64,000 nucleotides of DNA from Raineyella sp964528755. Lineage in GTDB: Bacteria > Actinomycetota > Actinomycetes > Propionibacteriales > Propionibacteriaceae. The stretch covers positions 1 to 64,000 of the forward strand of contig CAZGWN010000002.1 in NCBI GenBank assembly GCA_964528755.1. Reading direction: 5' to 3'. Numbering within the stretch: position 1 is the stretch's first letter; each line of letters opens with the position of its first letter. Positions 7,341 to 15,931 of the stretch are shown in pieces. Made by a program: the position numbers and the translations under genes. Below the pieces are notes generated by a model that ran no database searches, was not told the origin of the DNA, and saw only the letters and a program-made list of their open reading frames with translations.

Positions 7341-7368
7341 CTTAATGAAGGAGAACCTTAATTAAGGA
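7341..7368 (+). promoter_or_regulatory. ArsR-type operator overlapping the ribosome site
   Basis: CTTAATGAAGGA (7341-7352) and CTTAATTAAGGA (7357-7368) are direct repeats 16 bases apart. The second sits inside the perfect palindrome CCTTAATTAAGG (7356-7367). AT-rich dyads such as this are typical of ArsR/SmtB sites. The AAGGAG at 7364-7369 also serves as Shine-Dalgarno for the ArsR ATG at 7378, so a bound repressor would cover both promoter and leader: likely autoregulation. Confidence 0.55.
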
Positions 7369-7377
7369 GTAGATGAA

Positions 7378-7740
7378 ATGCCAGCCACGGATTCGTTGAG
7401 CCGCGTGTTCTCCGCTCTTGCGGATCCGACGCGCCGCGCGATCCTCTCGAGGCTGGCTCAGGGACCGGCGACCGTCGGTGAGGTGGCCATGCCGTTCGCG
7501 GTGAGCGCCCCGGCGATCTCCCAGCACCTGAAGGTGCTCGAACGAGCGGGGCTTGTCACCCGCACCACGCAGGCGCAGTGGCGGACACTCTCGCTTCAGG
7601 CCGAACCGCTCGATGAGGCATCGGCCTGGGTGGAGAAACACCGTCGCGAGTGGAACCTGCGCCTGGACGCCCTCGACGCGCATCTGCAGACCATGAAGAC
7701 CCGGACGACCAGCAACGACACCCAGGAGACAGAATCATGA
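7378..7740 (+). CDS. ArsR-family repressor (SRPBCC-partner type)
   Basis: 120 aa. Winged helix-turn-helix starting LSRVFSALADPTRRAILSRL with recognition helix VSAPAISQHLKVLERAGLV. It lacks the CVC metal site of classical ArsR. This subgroup typically carries the C-terminal extension WVEKHRREWNLRLDALDAHL and is co-transcribed with AHSA1/SRPBCC proteins. The stop overlaps the next gene's ATG (ATGA), so the two are translationally coupled. The palindrome directly upstream suggests autorepression. Confidence 0.9.
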   Translation: MPATDSLSRVFSALADPTRRAILSRLAQGPATVGEVAMPFAVSAPAISQHLKVLERAGLVTRTTQAQWRTLSLQAEPLDEASAWVEKHRREWNLRLDALDAHLQTMKTRTTSNDTQETES

Positions 7741-8204
7741 ACACACCAGACACCTCAGCCGCGAACGTGCCACAGTTCTCGATCACGCGCGTCCTCGACG
7801 CGCCTCGCGAACTCGTGTGGCAGGCCTGGACGGATGCGACGGAGTTCGCAGCCTGGCTGCATCCGTTCGGCGTATCCACGGACGGGGTCAGCGCCGACGT
7901 CAGGGTCGGTGGCCGCTACCGCTACACCATGACGAACGACGACACGGGCGAGACGTTCCCGACCGGAGGCGAGTACCTCGAGGTCGAGCCGATGGACCGT
8001 CTCGTCTTCACCTGGGGCGCCCCCGACGCCCCCGTCGAGGGCACACCGGTCATCACCCTCACCCTCATCCCGCAGGGGGAACGTACCGAGCTCGTGTTCC
8101 ATCTGCGCGGGCACGACGGCAAGCCCGGCGACGGCTTCATCTACGACGGCTGGGCCGAGGCGCTGACCAACGTCGCCCGCCACCTCGCCGGCAGTCTGAG
8201 GTGA
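7737..8204 (+). CDS. SRPBCC (AHSA1-type) domain protein
   Basis: 155 aa with one START/Bet v1-like domain. Recognisable motifs are ITRVLDAPRELVWQAWTD at the start, GGRYRYTM, GEYLEVEPMDRLVFTWG and the closing helix GWAEALTNVARHLA. Members bind small hydrophobic ligands in a deep cavity; the precise role is unknown. It is coupled to the ArsR gene by a 4-base overlap and followed after 4 bp by a VOC protein: a three-gene operon in which the ArsR presumably responds to the compound these two proteins handle. Confidence 0.88.
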   Translation: MNTPDTSAANVPQFSITRVLDAPRELVWQAWTDATEFAAWLHPFGVSTDGVSADVRVGGRYRYTMTNDDTGETFPTGGEYLEVEPMDRLVFTWGAPDAPVEGTPVITLTLIPQGERTELVFHLRGHDGKPGDGFIYDGWAEALTNVARHLAGSLR

Positions 8205-8208
8205 GTCC

Positions 8209-8664
8209 ATGGCCGTCAGAATGGACAACATCGGCATCGTCGTGCAGGACCTTACGCCGGTGATCGCGTTCTTCCGCGACCTCGGCCTCGAACTGGAGGG
8301 GCGTTCGGTGATCGAAGGGGAGTGGGCCGGCCGCTGCACCGGCCTGGGTGATCAGCGCGTGGAGATCGCCATGATGCGTACGCCCGACGGTCACGGCCGC
8401 GTCGAGCTGTCCCGCTTCCTCGAGCCGGAGACCATCGAGGACCACCGCAATGCACCCGTCAATGCCTTGGGGTACCTCCGCGTGATGTTCGAGGTCGATG
8501 ACATCCACGACACGCTCGCACGCCTCGACAGACACGGCGCCCGACTCGTCAGCGACGAGGTGGTCCAGTACGAAGACGCGTACCAGCTCTGCTACGTACG
8601 CGGCCCCGAGAACATCCTCGTCGGACTCGCCCAGAGCCTCCGGGCAGACGACGATCGATCCTGA
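8209..8664 (+). CDS. VOC-superfamily (glyoxalase/bleomycin-resistance) protein
   Basis: 151 aa. Two βαβββ modules: NIGIVVQDLTPVIAFFRDLGL at the N-terminus and YLRVMFEVDDIHDTLARL starting the second, ending YEDAYQLCYVRGPENILVGLAQ. Metal-ligand type positions are partly conserved (the E of VEIAMM, the E in ENILVG). Likely a ring-cleavage, glyoxalase or drug-sequestering protein. Last gene of the ArsR-SRPBCC-VOC operon. Confidence 0.85.
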   Translation: MAVRMDNIGIVVQDLTPVIAFFRDLGLELEGRSVIEGEWAGRCTGLGDQRVEIAMMRTPDGHGRVELSRFLEPETIEDHRNAPVNALGYLRVMFEVDDIHDTLARLDRHGARLVSDEVVQYEDAYQLCYVRGPENILVGLAQSLRADDDRS

Positions 8665-8773
8665 GTCACCGGCGTCTGATCGGCGTCGGTCGTCCCAGGC
8701 GTCCGCCACTGTCGGCGGCGTTCGGCGACGACGTCGTCCAGGGACCGCGGAGGGCGCCCGCCGACGAGGTCGG

Positions 8774-9598
8774 TCAGCGGCGCAGGCGGCGGTAGGTGCC
8801 GGCTGACAGCGGCAGGAAGATCGCGACCACGATGGCGGGGATCACGATGGCGAGCGGGATGGCGTTGTCGGTGAACCAGGACTGACCGGTGACGGTGGAG
8901 CTGCCGAGGAGTTCACGGGTGGCGGTGGCGGTGGCCGAGAGCGGGTTGGCCTCGGCCATCACGCCGAGCCAGTGGGGCATGGTGGAGGTGTCGACGAAGA
9001 CGCTGGACAGGAACAACAGGGGCCAGATCGCAACCTGGACGGCGGAGACTGCTTGTTGGCTCCCGGCCTTCAGCCCGATGAACACGCCGATCCACAGCAC
9101 CGCGAACCGCAGGAGCAGCAGGAGCGCGAAGGCTGCGGCGATGGAGGGCACGGCGGCGTCGGGTCGCCAGCCGAAGATGAGTCCGGCGACCACCACCACG
9201 CCCAGGGAGATGACCGAGTTGATCATGTCTGCCGTGCAGCGGCCGGCGACAACAGCCACCCCGCTCATCGGCAAGGATCGGAATCGGTCGGTGACACCTT
9301 TGGAGGCGTCCGAGGACACCGCGGACATGGTTCCCTCGAGACCGAAGAACATCGCCATCGCGAACGCCCCGGGCATGACGAAGTCGAGGTAGGACCCGCC
9401 GGTGGCGGCACCGATGGCGCCGCCGAGGAGTCCGATGAACATCCCCATCATGAGGACCGGGAACAACCATCCGAAGATCATGAGGCCGGGTCTGTTGCGC
9501 CAGTGCTGCAGATCGCGGAGCGTGATGGTCCACGTATCGGCCAGGGCGGCGCCGAGTCCTCCGGCGGGGCGTTCGGGCGTGGAGGTGAGGGCGGTCAT
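8774..9598 (-). CDS. ABC-2 type drug exporter permease (DrrB-like)
   Basis: 274 aa with six hydrophobic segments and the ABC-2 signature region near the C-terminus (PLLFLSSVFVDTSTMPHWLGVMAEANPLSATATATREL), as in DrrB/NodJ permeases. It would form the membrane channel for the ATPase encoded immediately upstream, exporting hydrophobic antibiotics. Start and stop overlap the ATPase gene by 4 bases (9595-9598), so expression is coupled. The TetR gene across the divergent promoter is the likely repressor. Confidence 0.9.
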   Translation of the reverse strand: MTALTSTPERPAGGLGAALADTWTITLRDLQHWRNRPGLMIFGWLFPVLMMGMFIGLLGGAIGAATGGSYLDFVMPGAFAMAMFFGLEGTMSAVSSDASKGVTDRFRSLPMSGVAVVAGRCTADMINSVISLGVVVVAGLIFGWRPDAAVPSIAAAFALLLLLRFAVLWIGVFIGLKAGSQQAVSAVQVAIWPLLFLSSVFVDTSTMPHWLGVMAEANPLSATATATRELLGSSTVTGQSWFTDNAIPLAIVIPAIVVAIFLPLSAGTYRRLRR

Positions 9599-10605
9599 GC
9601 GGGCGCTCCTTCGGTTTGAGAGGTTGCGGCGCCGGACCTGTCGGTGGCGGCGTCACCGGTGAGCTGGATGAAGACCTCGTCGAGGCTGGGGGATCGGATG
9701 GTGAGGTCGTCCAGCTCGATTCCTGCCCCGTGCAGCGCCGCGGCCGCGCCGAGCAGGGAACTGGTGCGTTCGAGGACCGGCACCTGTACGTGCCCGTCGA
9801 TCTCGTGGATCTCACCGGAAGCCCAGGGTTCGACAAGCTGCTTGATCCGGGGAGTGTCTGCCTGCACCCGTGGCGTCAGGTCCAGCCAGTCGTCGCCGAT
9901 CTGCGCCTTCAGCTGTGCAGGGGTGCCGCCGGCCACAATCCGGCCGCGGGCGAGTAGTGAGATGTCGTCCGCGAGCTGATCTGCCTCGTCCAGGTACTGG
10001 GTGGTCAGCAGCACCGTGGTGCCGGCCCGGACCAGTGCGCGGATCGCCTCCCATACGTCGCGCCGCCCGGCCGGATCGAGTCCGGTGGTCGGTTCGTCGA
10101 CGAACAGGATCTGTGGCGCCACGATCAACGCTGCGGCCAGATCGAGCCTGCGGCGCATACCGCCGGAGTAGGCGCTGATCCGCTTCTTCCCGGTCTCCGC
10201 CAGACCGAACTGCTCCAGCAGTTCTCCGGCCCGTGCCCGCGCCGCTCGCGGCGACAACCGGCTGAGGCGGCCGAACATCACCAGGTTCTGCATGCCGGAC
10301 AGCTCTTCGTCGACCGCGGCGTACTGGCCGACCAACCCGATGCGGCGGCGCACCTGCCATCCCTGCCTGGCGACGTCAAGGCCGGCGACCCTCACCTCGC
10401 CCTCGTCCGGGTCCAGCAGTGTCGCCATGATTCGCAGGGCTGTGGTCTTGCCGGCCCCGTTCGGCCCGAGCAGTCCGTGCACGCTCCCGGCCGGCACGCT
10501 CAACTCGAACCCATCCAGGGCCGGACGATCCTCTGCGGCGGCAGAGGCATAGCTCTTGCGAACGCCCCGCGCCTCGATAGCCGGGACGTCCTTCGTGAGT
10601 CGCAT
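9595..10605 (-). CDS. ABC exporter ATPase (DrrA-like daunorubicin-resistance type)
   Basis: 336 aa. One nucleotide-binding domain: Walker A GLLGPNGAGKTTALRI, Q-loop GLVGQYAAVDEELSG, signature YSGGMRRRLDLAAALI, Walker B ILFVDEPTTGLD and H-loop region LLTTQYLDEADQLAD. The DrrA-type C-terminal extension of ~100 aa ends SLDEVFIQLTG. In this family the Gln in the H-loop position (TTQYLDEAD) is normal. I start at the ATG at 10605 (MRLTKDVPAIEARGV), with AGGAGAAG just upstream. Confidence 0.92.
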   Translation of the reverse strand: MRLTKDVPAIEARGVRKSYASAAAEDRPALDGFELSVPAGSVHGLLGPNGAGKTTALRIMATLLDPDEGEVRVAGLDVARQGWQVRRRIGLVGQYAAVDEELSGMQNLVMFGRLSRLSPRAARARAGELLEQFGLAETGKKRISAYSGGMRRRLDLAAALIVAPQILFVDEPTTGLDPAGRRDVWEAIRALVRAGTTVLLTTQYLDEADQLADDISLLARGRIVAGGTPAQLKAQIGDDWLDLTPRVQADTPRIKQLVEPWASGEIHEIDGHVQVPVLERTSSLLGAAAALHGAGIELDDLTIRSPSLDEVFIQLTGDAATDRSGAATSQTEGAPA

Positions 10606-10632
10606 CGACTTCTCCTTCCTCGTACACCGATA

Positions 10633-10669
10633 CCGTACGGCGTACCATGCAAGCGTACGGTACGCTTGC
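10633..10669. promoter_or_regulatory. TetR operator in the drrAB-type/TetR divergent promoter
   Basis: A 21-base near-perfect palindrome at 10649-10669 (arms GCAAGCGTAC/GTACGCTTGC around one G) with a second, shorter GTACGG-rich half-dyad at 10633-10646. It lies between the ABC exporter genes and the TetR gene and could repress both directions. Operator identity is inferred from position and symmetry. Confidence 0.6.
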
Positions 10670-10720
10670 GGGCAGACGCAACCGCAGGGTCGGCAGGCCC
10701 GCACCGGAAGGACCGTCACC

Positions 10721-11482
10721 GTGGCCACACGCTCGCCCGCTCCCGACCTCGTCCGCAGCATCTATCTGCTGTGGGGGCACCATCCGGCGCCAGGGCGTTC
10801 GGGGCTGAGCGTCGAGGCGATCGTGCGCGCCGGGATCGACATTGCCGACACCCGTGGCCTGGACGCGGTGTCGATGCGCAAGGTCGCCGACCACATCGGC
10901 GCGGGGACCATGTCGCTGTACGCCCATGTGCCCGGCAAGGACGATCTGATCGCGCTGATGGTCGACGCTGTCTACGCCGAGCTGTACGGCAACGACGTGG
11001 AGGCGGCCACCAGGCAGGGTGACTGGCGCGCGGCCATGCGCTACGTCGCCCGACGCAACTGGGACCTCTATGTCCGCCACCCGTGGCTGCTGGACCTGCG
11101 GCCATCACGGCCGAACCTCGGGCCGAACGTCGCTCGCAAGTACGAGACCGAGTTACGCCCCCTGGACGGGATCGGTCTGTCGGACGTTGCGATGGACTCT
11201 GCCTTGTCGATGATCCTCGGCGCCGTCGAGGGCGCCGCCCGGTCCAGTCGCCACATCGTGCGCATCCAGGACGATTCCGGCATGAGCGACGCCGAGTGGT
11301 GGGCGATCGTCTCTTCCGCACTGGAGCAGGTGATGAACGATGGCGATCTGGTCGTCTCCGCCCGGGTCGGCTCGGCGGTGGGTGAGCAGTTCCAGGCCGC
11401 CGATGCAAGTCCTGATTACGCGCTGACCTTCGGCCTCGACACCATCCTCGATGGCATTCAGGCGAGACTCGATCGGAACTAG
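10721..11482 (+). CDS. TetR-family repressor of the adjacent ABC exporter
   Basis: 253 aa. The helix-turn-helix is preceded by a short tail (SIYLLWGHHPAPGRSGLS) as in TetR-like regulators of drug exporters. HTH: IVRAGIDIADTRGLDAVSMRKVADHIGAGTMSLYAHVPGKDDL. The C-terminal ligand domain (TetR_C type) ends FGLDTILDGIQARLDRN. The GTG at 10721 has GGAAGGA 8 bases upstream and is the best start. Divergent from the exporter over a 21-base palindrome. A frameshifted relic of a close relative is present at 1371-1561. Confidence 0.9.
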   Translation: MATRSPAPDLVRSIYLLWGHHPAPGRSGLSVEAIVRAGIDIADTRGLDAVSMRKVADHIGAGTMSLYAHVPGKDDLIALMVDAVYAELYGNDVEAATRQGDWRAAMRYVARRNWDLYVRHPWLLDLRPSRPNLGPNVARKYETELRPLDGIGLSDVAMDSALSMILGAVEGAARSSRHIVRIQDDSGMSDAEWWAIVSSALEQVMNDGDLVVSARVGSAVGEQFQAADASPDYALTFGLDTILDGIQARLDRN

Positions 11483-11516
11483 TGTTGCGGGCCGCTCCGA
11501 CCTCGCAGTACGTCAG

Positions 11517-12146
11517 CTACTCGACGGCGCGGGTCTGGGCATGGACGACGTCACCGTTGCTGGGCAGCGAACCGTTGAATGTGAGGCGAACGGCCCCGGC
11601 ATGTTCGATGTCGCGGTTGTCGATCGCCTGGACATGGAGGTGGGGTTCGGTGCTGTTGCCGGAGTTGCCGCACCCACCGAGCACATCGCCGATCTGCACC
11701 TGCTGACCGGGGCGCACCGTGACGCTGCCCTGTCGCAGATGGCACAGCGCCACGATGGTGCCGCGAGAATCGATCAGGACATGATTCCCGGCGAGTGTCA
11801 CCCATCCCGCTGCGGCACGCCGCCGCTGGGTCAGGGCGTACCGGATCGAAGGCAGGCCACGATGAGCAGGGTGATCGGGATCGCTGTCGTGTGTGGCGAT
11901 GACAACACCGTCGACGGGTGCGAGGATGGGACGTCCGAAGCCGGGAAACCGATCAGGAGGCTCCGGCGCGATGAGGGACCCGATCGTGATCGGCGCGGTG
12001 CGCCCGGCCTCGTCCACGGGAACGAAGTCGATGGCGTAGGCCGTGGCGAACAGGCGCGTGCCGTGACTGGGAACCCGATTCGCGGGACTGTTCTGGACGA
12101 GCCAGCGTCCCGTGAACGGATAGGCCAGATCCAGGGGGGCACTCAT
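11517..12146 (-). CDS. M23-family metallopeptidase (LytM domain)
   Basis: 209 aa with no clear signal peptide. The LytM/M23 fold carries the zinc-ligand pattern H28 and D40 (HGTRLFATAYAID) and the C-terminal PHLHVQ histidines after GNSGNSTE. These enzymes usually cut peptidoglycan cross-bridges. The lack of an export signal suggests an intracellular or non-classical role, as in many short actinobacterial M23 proteins. Convergent with the TetR gene. Confidence 0.85.
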   Translation of the reverse strand: MSAPLDLAYPFTGRWLVQNSPANRVPSHGTRLFATAYAIDFVPVDEAGRTAPITIGSLIAPEPPDRFPGFGRPILAPVDGVVIATHDSDPDHPAHRGLPSIRYALTQRRRAAAGWVTLAGNHVLIDSRGTIVALCHLRQGSVTVRPGQQVQIGDVLGGCGNSGNSTEPHLHVQAIDNRDIEHAGAVRLTFNGSLPSNGDVVHAQTRAVE

Positions 12147-12241
12147 GTCGCCCTACCGTACCGATCACGGCAAGGTCGACACCCGACAGACATGACCGAT
12201 ATCGGAACAGGGCTCGATCGAGACAACTGGAGAGCTGCCCC

Positions 12242-12499
12242 ATGAAGTACACCATCCCGATCGACATCGCGCTGCCCCGCCGTCGGGTCATCGAGTTGCT
12301 CGAAGACCCGGCAAACCTGGACGACATCCCGCCCGAGCGCACGCAGTGGTTGAGCGAGAACGAGTTCCGGTTCACCGGCCTGATGCGATGGGTGGCCCCG
12401 CTCATGCGTGGATCCTTCATCAAGCAGTCACGTCAGTACATGGAGGACTTCAAGGCGTTCGCCGAGCACGGAACTGACGTCCGTGAAGCGAACGGATGA
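12242..12499 (+). pseudogene. SRPBCC-family protein with internal deletion
   Basis: 85 aa. The first ~27 residues (KYTIPIDIALPRRRVIELLEDPANL) match the N-terminus of a SRPBCC family of about 145-150 aa, and the last ~50 (WLSENEFRFTGLMRWVAPLMRG … YMEDFKAFAEHG) match its C-terminus. The central β-sheet (about 60 residues) is missing, in frame. The fold cannot form normally, so this is probably a deletion relic; a shortened functional product cannot be excluded. Start ATG 12242 with GGAGA upstream. Confidence 0.6.
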
Positions 12500-12558
12500 C
12501 CCGACGAACCACGCGAACGGTCGATACCCTGCCGCCCAGCACTGCAGGGACAGGGCCC

Positions 12559-14385
12559 TCAGATGGTGTTCTCACCGCCGGCCGGCGCGACGCGCCTCAG
12601 CGCAGCATTCTCCTTGCCGGTGACCTCGTAACGGGTCAGCTCACCGGTCGCGGCGTCGAAACGTACGCGGGCGCTCCAGAAACGCCGCCACCTCGGCATC
12701 ACCAGGGTCGCCGTGACCTCTTCTGCGGTCCGTGCATCGACGGTCAGCTCGAACCCGCTGGCCTCCAACGCGCCGCGGCCGGTCGTGCCGATGGCCAGGA
12801 AATCGAGCACTCGGCCGGGGCCGGTGACGAAGCCCGCGGCGTCGAAGACCATGCCCTGCATCCATCGGCTGCCGCCCAGGGGGTATCCCCGCGTGACCTG
12901 CTGGCCCCTGAAGGTGCCGGTCAGTTCGATCCGCCGGCCGGCCAGTCGTGCCGTGACATCGGTCCCGTCCCCGGGGATGCGACACGTCCACTCGCGAGTG
13001 AGCAGCTTCGGGTCCGAGCGGAGGGTCTCGGTCCGCAGCGTCGCGCCGGTGTCGGGGTCGGTGTAGGTCAGCGTACGCAGGCCGTCGGTGCCGAAGCGGC
13101 TGCTGTCGACCTCGAGCCTGACGTCGTGGTCGACGGCGCCCCGGGTGCCGTCGAGGTAGTGCTCGACCGGCTCGTCCGGGACGGTGTAGGGCCTCAACTC
13201 GACCGGTGCCCGTTGCTCCGCCCGATGCACGATCCGGCCGCCCTGGATGACCATCGAGATGTCGGACGCCGCATCGATGTCCTCCAGCGGATCGGAGTTC
13301 AGTACCAGCAGATCGGCCGTCGCGCCCTCCTCGACCCGTCCGCGGTCGGGCAGCCCCAGAAGCTCCGCCGCGTTCTGGGTCGCGGCCCGGATCACGGCCG
13401 ACGGCGGCAGCCCGGCCTCGACCATGAGCCGCAGCTCGTCGTGCAGGGAGCCGGCCGTCATGGCTCCGACCAGGCTGTCGGTCCCGGCCACGATCCTCAC
13501 CCCGGCCTCGTGGGCCCGGCGCAGGTTCTCGCCTGCGACCTCGAGGTACTGCCGGCCGGACCGGTCCCTGACCAACTGCGCGATGGTCAGGGTCGACACC
13601 GGCGGCACTCCCGAGTCCGCCCAGCGCTGCAGGAAGCCGTCCCCGTCGTCGATGCGGTCCTCGATGACCCCGTGCTCGATGCTGTCGATCCCCAGGCCGA
13701 GCAGGAGGTCGACGTCGGGCTGGTAGTGGGTGTGGGCGCTGACGGTCAGTCCGCGGGCGTGTGCCTCCTCGATCGCGCCGCGGGCGGCGTCGAGGGTGAG
13801 CTTGTTCAGCCGATCCCCGAACTCGGCGTAGACACCGCCCTGGAAGACGATCTTGATCAGGTCGACACCGGCTTCGTGCAGACTCCGCACGACGGAGCGT
13901 GCCTGTTCCTCGTCCTCCACGACCCGCACCATGTGCTTCTGCAGCCACGGGTTGTCGCGGCAGACCGTGATCTGCGGGTGCCCGCCCGGCGCGGTGATGG
14001 CCGGTCCGGCGACGACCAGGCGCGGGCCCGGGCACCGTGGTGAGCCCGACCGCTTCCTCAGCCACAGGATCTGGGCCAGTGGGTCGGCCATCGTCCGGAC
14101 CGAGGTGATGCCGCTGCGCAGCAACTCGTCGAGGGTCTGTCGGTGGCGGCGTGCCCGCCGCCATCCGCTGAGGCCGTTGGTCGCTCCCAGGAAATCGATG
14201 TGCAGGTGGGCGTCGATGAGGCCCGGCATGACCGTCCTGCCTGCGGCATCGATCACCGGCTCATCGTCGGGGGCGTCGATGGGATCGGCGGAGATCCGGG
14301 CGATCCGGCCATCCCGGATCAGCAGGTCGGCCGTGCCGAGGTCGGATCCGGCGCCGGTGATCACGTGGGCTCGGCGGACAAGCAT
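12559..14385 (-). CDS. Amidohydrolase (imidazolonepropionase/prolidase-like) with extra C-terminal domain
   Basis: 608 aa. Residues ~1-400 form a metal-dependent amidohydrolase: N-terminal β-domain, HxH (GLIDAHLHID), a probable carbamylated-lysine strand (DLIKIVFQG), SAHTHYQ, SIEHGV and GTDS as metal ligands, and the closing TADLLVLNSDPLEDI. This is the subgroup of Xaa-Arg/Lys dipeptidases and related enzymes. Residues ~410-608 form an additional β-rich domain (YLDGTRGAVDHDVRLEVDSS, GYPLGGSRWMQGMVFDAAGF) rare in the family. ATG 14385 follows AAGGGGGAG. Substrate unknown. Confidence 0.82.
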   Translation of the reverse strand: MLVRRAHVITGAGSDLGTADLLIRDGRIARISADPIDAPDDEPVIDAAGRTVMPGLIDAHLHIDFLGATNGLSGWRRARRHRQTLDELLRSGITSVRTMADPLAQILWLRKRSGSPRCPGPRLVVAGPAITAPGGHPQITVCRDNPWLQKHMVRVVEDEEQARSVVRSLHEAGVDLIKIVFQGGVYAEFGDRLNKLTLDAARGAIEEAHARGLTVSAHTHYQPDVDLLLGLGIDSIEHGVIEDRIDDGDGFLQRWADSGVPPVSTLTIAQLVRDRSGRQYLEVAGENLRRAHEAGVRIVAGTDSLVGAMTAGSLHDELRLMVEAGLPPSAVIRAATQNAAELLGLPDRGRVEEGATADLLVLNSDPLEDIDAASDISMVIQGGRIVHRAEQRAPVELRPYTVPDEPVEHYLDGTRGAVDHDVRLEVDSSRFGTDGLRTLTYTDPDTGATLRTETLRSDPKLLTREWTCRIPGDGTDVTARLAGRRIELTGTFRGQQVTRGYPLGGSRWMQGMVFDAAGFVTGPGRVLDFLAIGTTGRGALEASGFELTVDARTAEEVTATLVMPRWRRFWSARVRFDAATGELTRYEVTGKENAALRRVAPAGGENTI

Positions 14386-14531
14386 GGGCTCCCCCTTCGG
14401 AGCAAGTATCTCGCGCTCGGCCACGCTCGGGGGCACTTTCCGGCTCCGGCATGCCCTTCTGCCGTTTCCCCGGGCGGAAGCCTTCGGCCCTCCGGCACCT
14501 CGGAGCGGACGGCGCGCAGCCCCGTCCACTG

Positions 14532-15791
14532 TTAGCGGCGGGTGATGTGCTCCAGCGTGTCGGCGACCCTGGCGGCGCCGTCCTCCGCCGCGACCCGGGC
14601 GGCCAGGGCCTGCGCCCGTACGCGGTAGCCCGGCTCTGACACGGCGCGACCGATCAGGCCGCCGAGGCGCTCGGCGGTGATGTCCGGGAACGGGACCCAA
14701 CCGGGCCCGACACCGAGCTCGGCGACCCGACGGGCCCAGTACGGCTGGTCGGCCAGGACCGGGGTGAGCACCGACGGGACACCCGCCCGGATCCCCGCCC
14801 CGGTGGTTCCCGCGCCGCCGTGGTGGACCACCGCGGCCATCCGTGGGAACAGCCACTCGTGCGGCACGTCGCCGATCGACAGGACATCGTCGCCGGCCAC
14901 CTCCAGGCCGGCCCACCCGGCCTGGATCACGGCGCGGACCCTGGCGCGGCGCAGGGCAGTCATCACGGTGCCGGCGAGCTGCCCGCCCTGGCCGCCGGCC
15001 ATGCTGCCGAAGCCGACGAACACCGGGGGCGGGCCGGCGCCGAGGAAGTCGGTGAGCTGCGCGGGAGGCGTCCACCCGCCGTCCCGGGCCGGCCACCAGT
15101 ACCCGACGACGTCGATCCCGGCCCGCCAGTCGGCCGGGCGGGGCGCGACGGTCGGGCTCCACCCGCACAGGATCGGGTGAGCGGGATCGTTCCACATCGC
15201 GAAGCGCGTCCTCGCAGCACTGGTGGCGGGCAGCCCCAACCGACGTTGCAGGTCGCGCAACGGCCGGTCCATGGGCGCCGAGAGCAGCGGGGCCAGCAGG
15301 CCGGTCAGGTGGCGGTTCAGCCAGGGGCCCAGTGTCGCCCGGCCGACGCCCAGCGGCGCGAACTCGGCCGTGGGCACACCGGGGAAGAGATCGAGTGACA
15401 CGCTCGGGATGCCCATCGCCCGGGCCGTCAGGTACCCGTAGACGCCGAGCGCCCGCTGGAGCAGCAGGACGTCGGCGCCCTGCGTGGCGGCGACGACCCC
15501 GTCACCCAGCACGCCCACCATCGAGGCCGTGACCTTCAGGTTGGCCCGGATGCCGCGGGGGGAGAGCCGGGTACCGCTGGCCTGCCAGCGGCGTCCCGAC
15601 TCCGAGACGAGCAGTGAGCGGGTGTCGCCCGGCAGGTGCCGGTACTCCAGACCGGCGCTGCCCACCAGATCGGCGAAGGACTCCTCGGTCGCCAGGGCCA
15701 CGTCGTGCCCGGCGGCGCGCAGCCGCTGCCCCAGTCCGGTGAACGGAGCGACGTCGCCCCGCCCGCCGACGGTCATGATGACGACCTTCAC
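14532..15791 (-). CDS. GT1-family glycosyltransferase (MGT-type)
   Basis: 419 aa GT-B enzyme related to macrolide and sterol glycosyltransferases. The N-terminal acceptor domain starts KVVIMTVGGRGDVAPFTGLG. The C-terminal donor domain has PPVFVGFGSMAGG and VHHGGAGTTGAGIRAGVPSVLTP, then LADQPYWARRVAELG, the nucleotide-sugar-binding signature. It would glycosylate a small lipophilic acceptor such as an antibiotic, often for inactivation. GTG 15791 with GGGAGG 5 bases upstream is chosen because the β1 strand starts immediately after it; an ATG further upstream adds a low-complexity leader. Confidence 0.85.
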   Translation of the reverse strand: MKVVIMTVGGRGDVAPFTGLGQRLRAAGHDVALATEESFADLVGSAGLEYRHLPGDTRSLLVSESGRRWQASGTRLSPRGIRANLKVTASMVGVLGDGVVAATQGADVLLLQRALGVYGYLTARAMGIPSVSLDLFPGVPTAEFAPLGVGRATLGPWLNRHLTGLLAPLLSAPMDRPLRDLQRRLGLPATSAARTRFAMWNDPAHPILCGWSPTVAPRPADWRAGIDVVGYWWPARDGGWTPPAQLTDFLGAGPPPVFVGFGSMAGGQGGQLAGTVMTALRRARVRAVIQAGWAGLEVAGDDVLSIGDVPHEWLFPRMAAVVHHGGAGTTGAGIRAGVPSVLTPVLADQPYWARRVAELGVGPGWVPFPDITAERLGGLIGRAVSEPGYRVRAQALAARVAAEDGAARVADTLEHITRR

Positions 15792-15931
15792 CTCTGCCTC
15801 CCGGTGTCCATCGGGTCGAACCATTCCACCAGCACAGCGGGGTCGAGTGCGAGTGGGCCCTCGGGAGCACCCCCTCGCCGGTGTCGTGCCCAAGGGCCAA
15901 TGCGGCGTCGGCACACGCCTCGGCAGGACCG

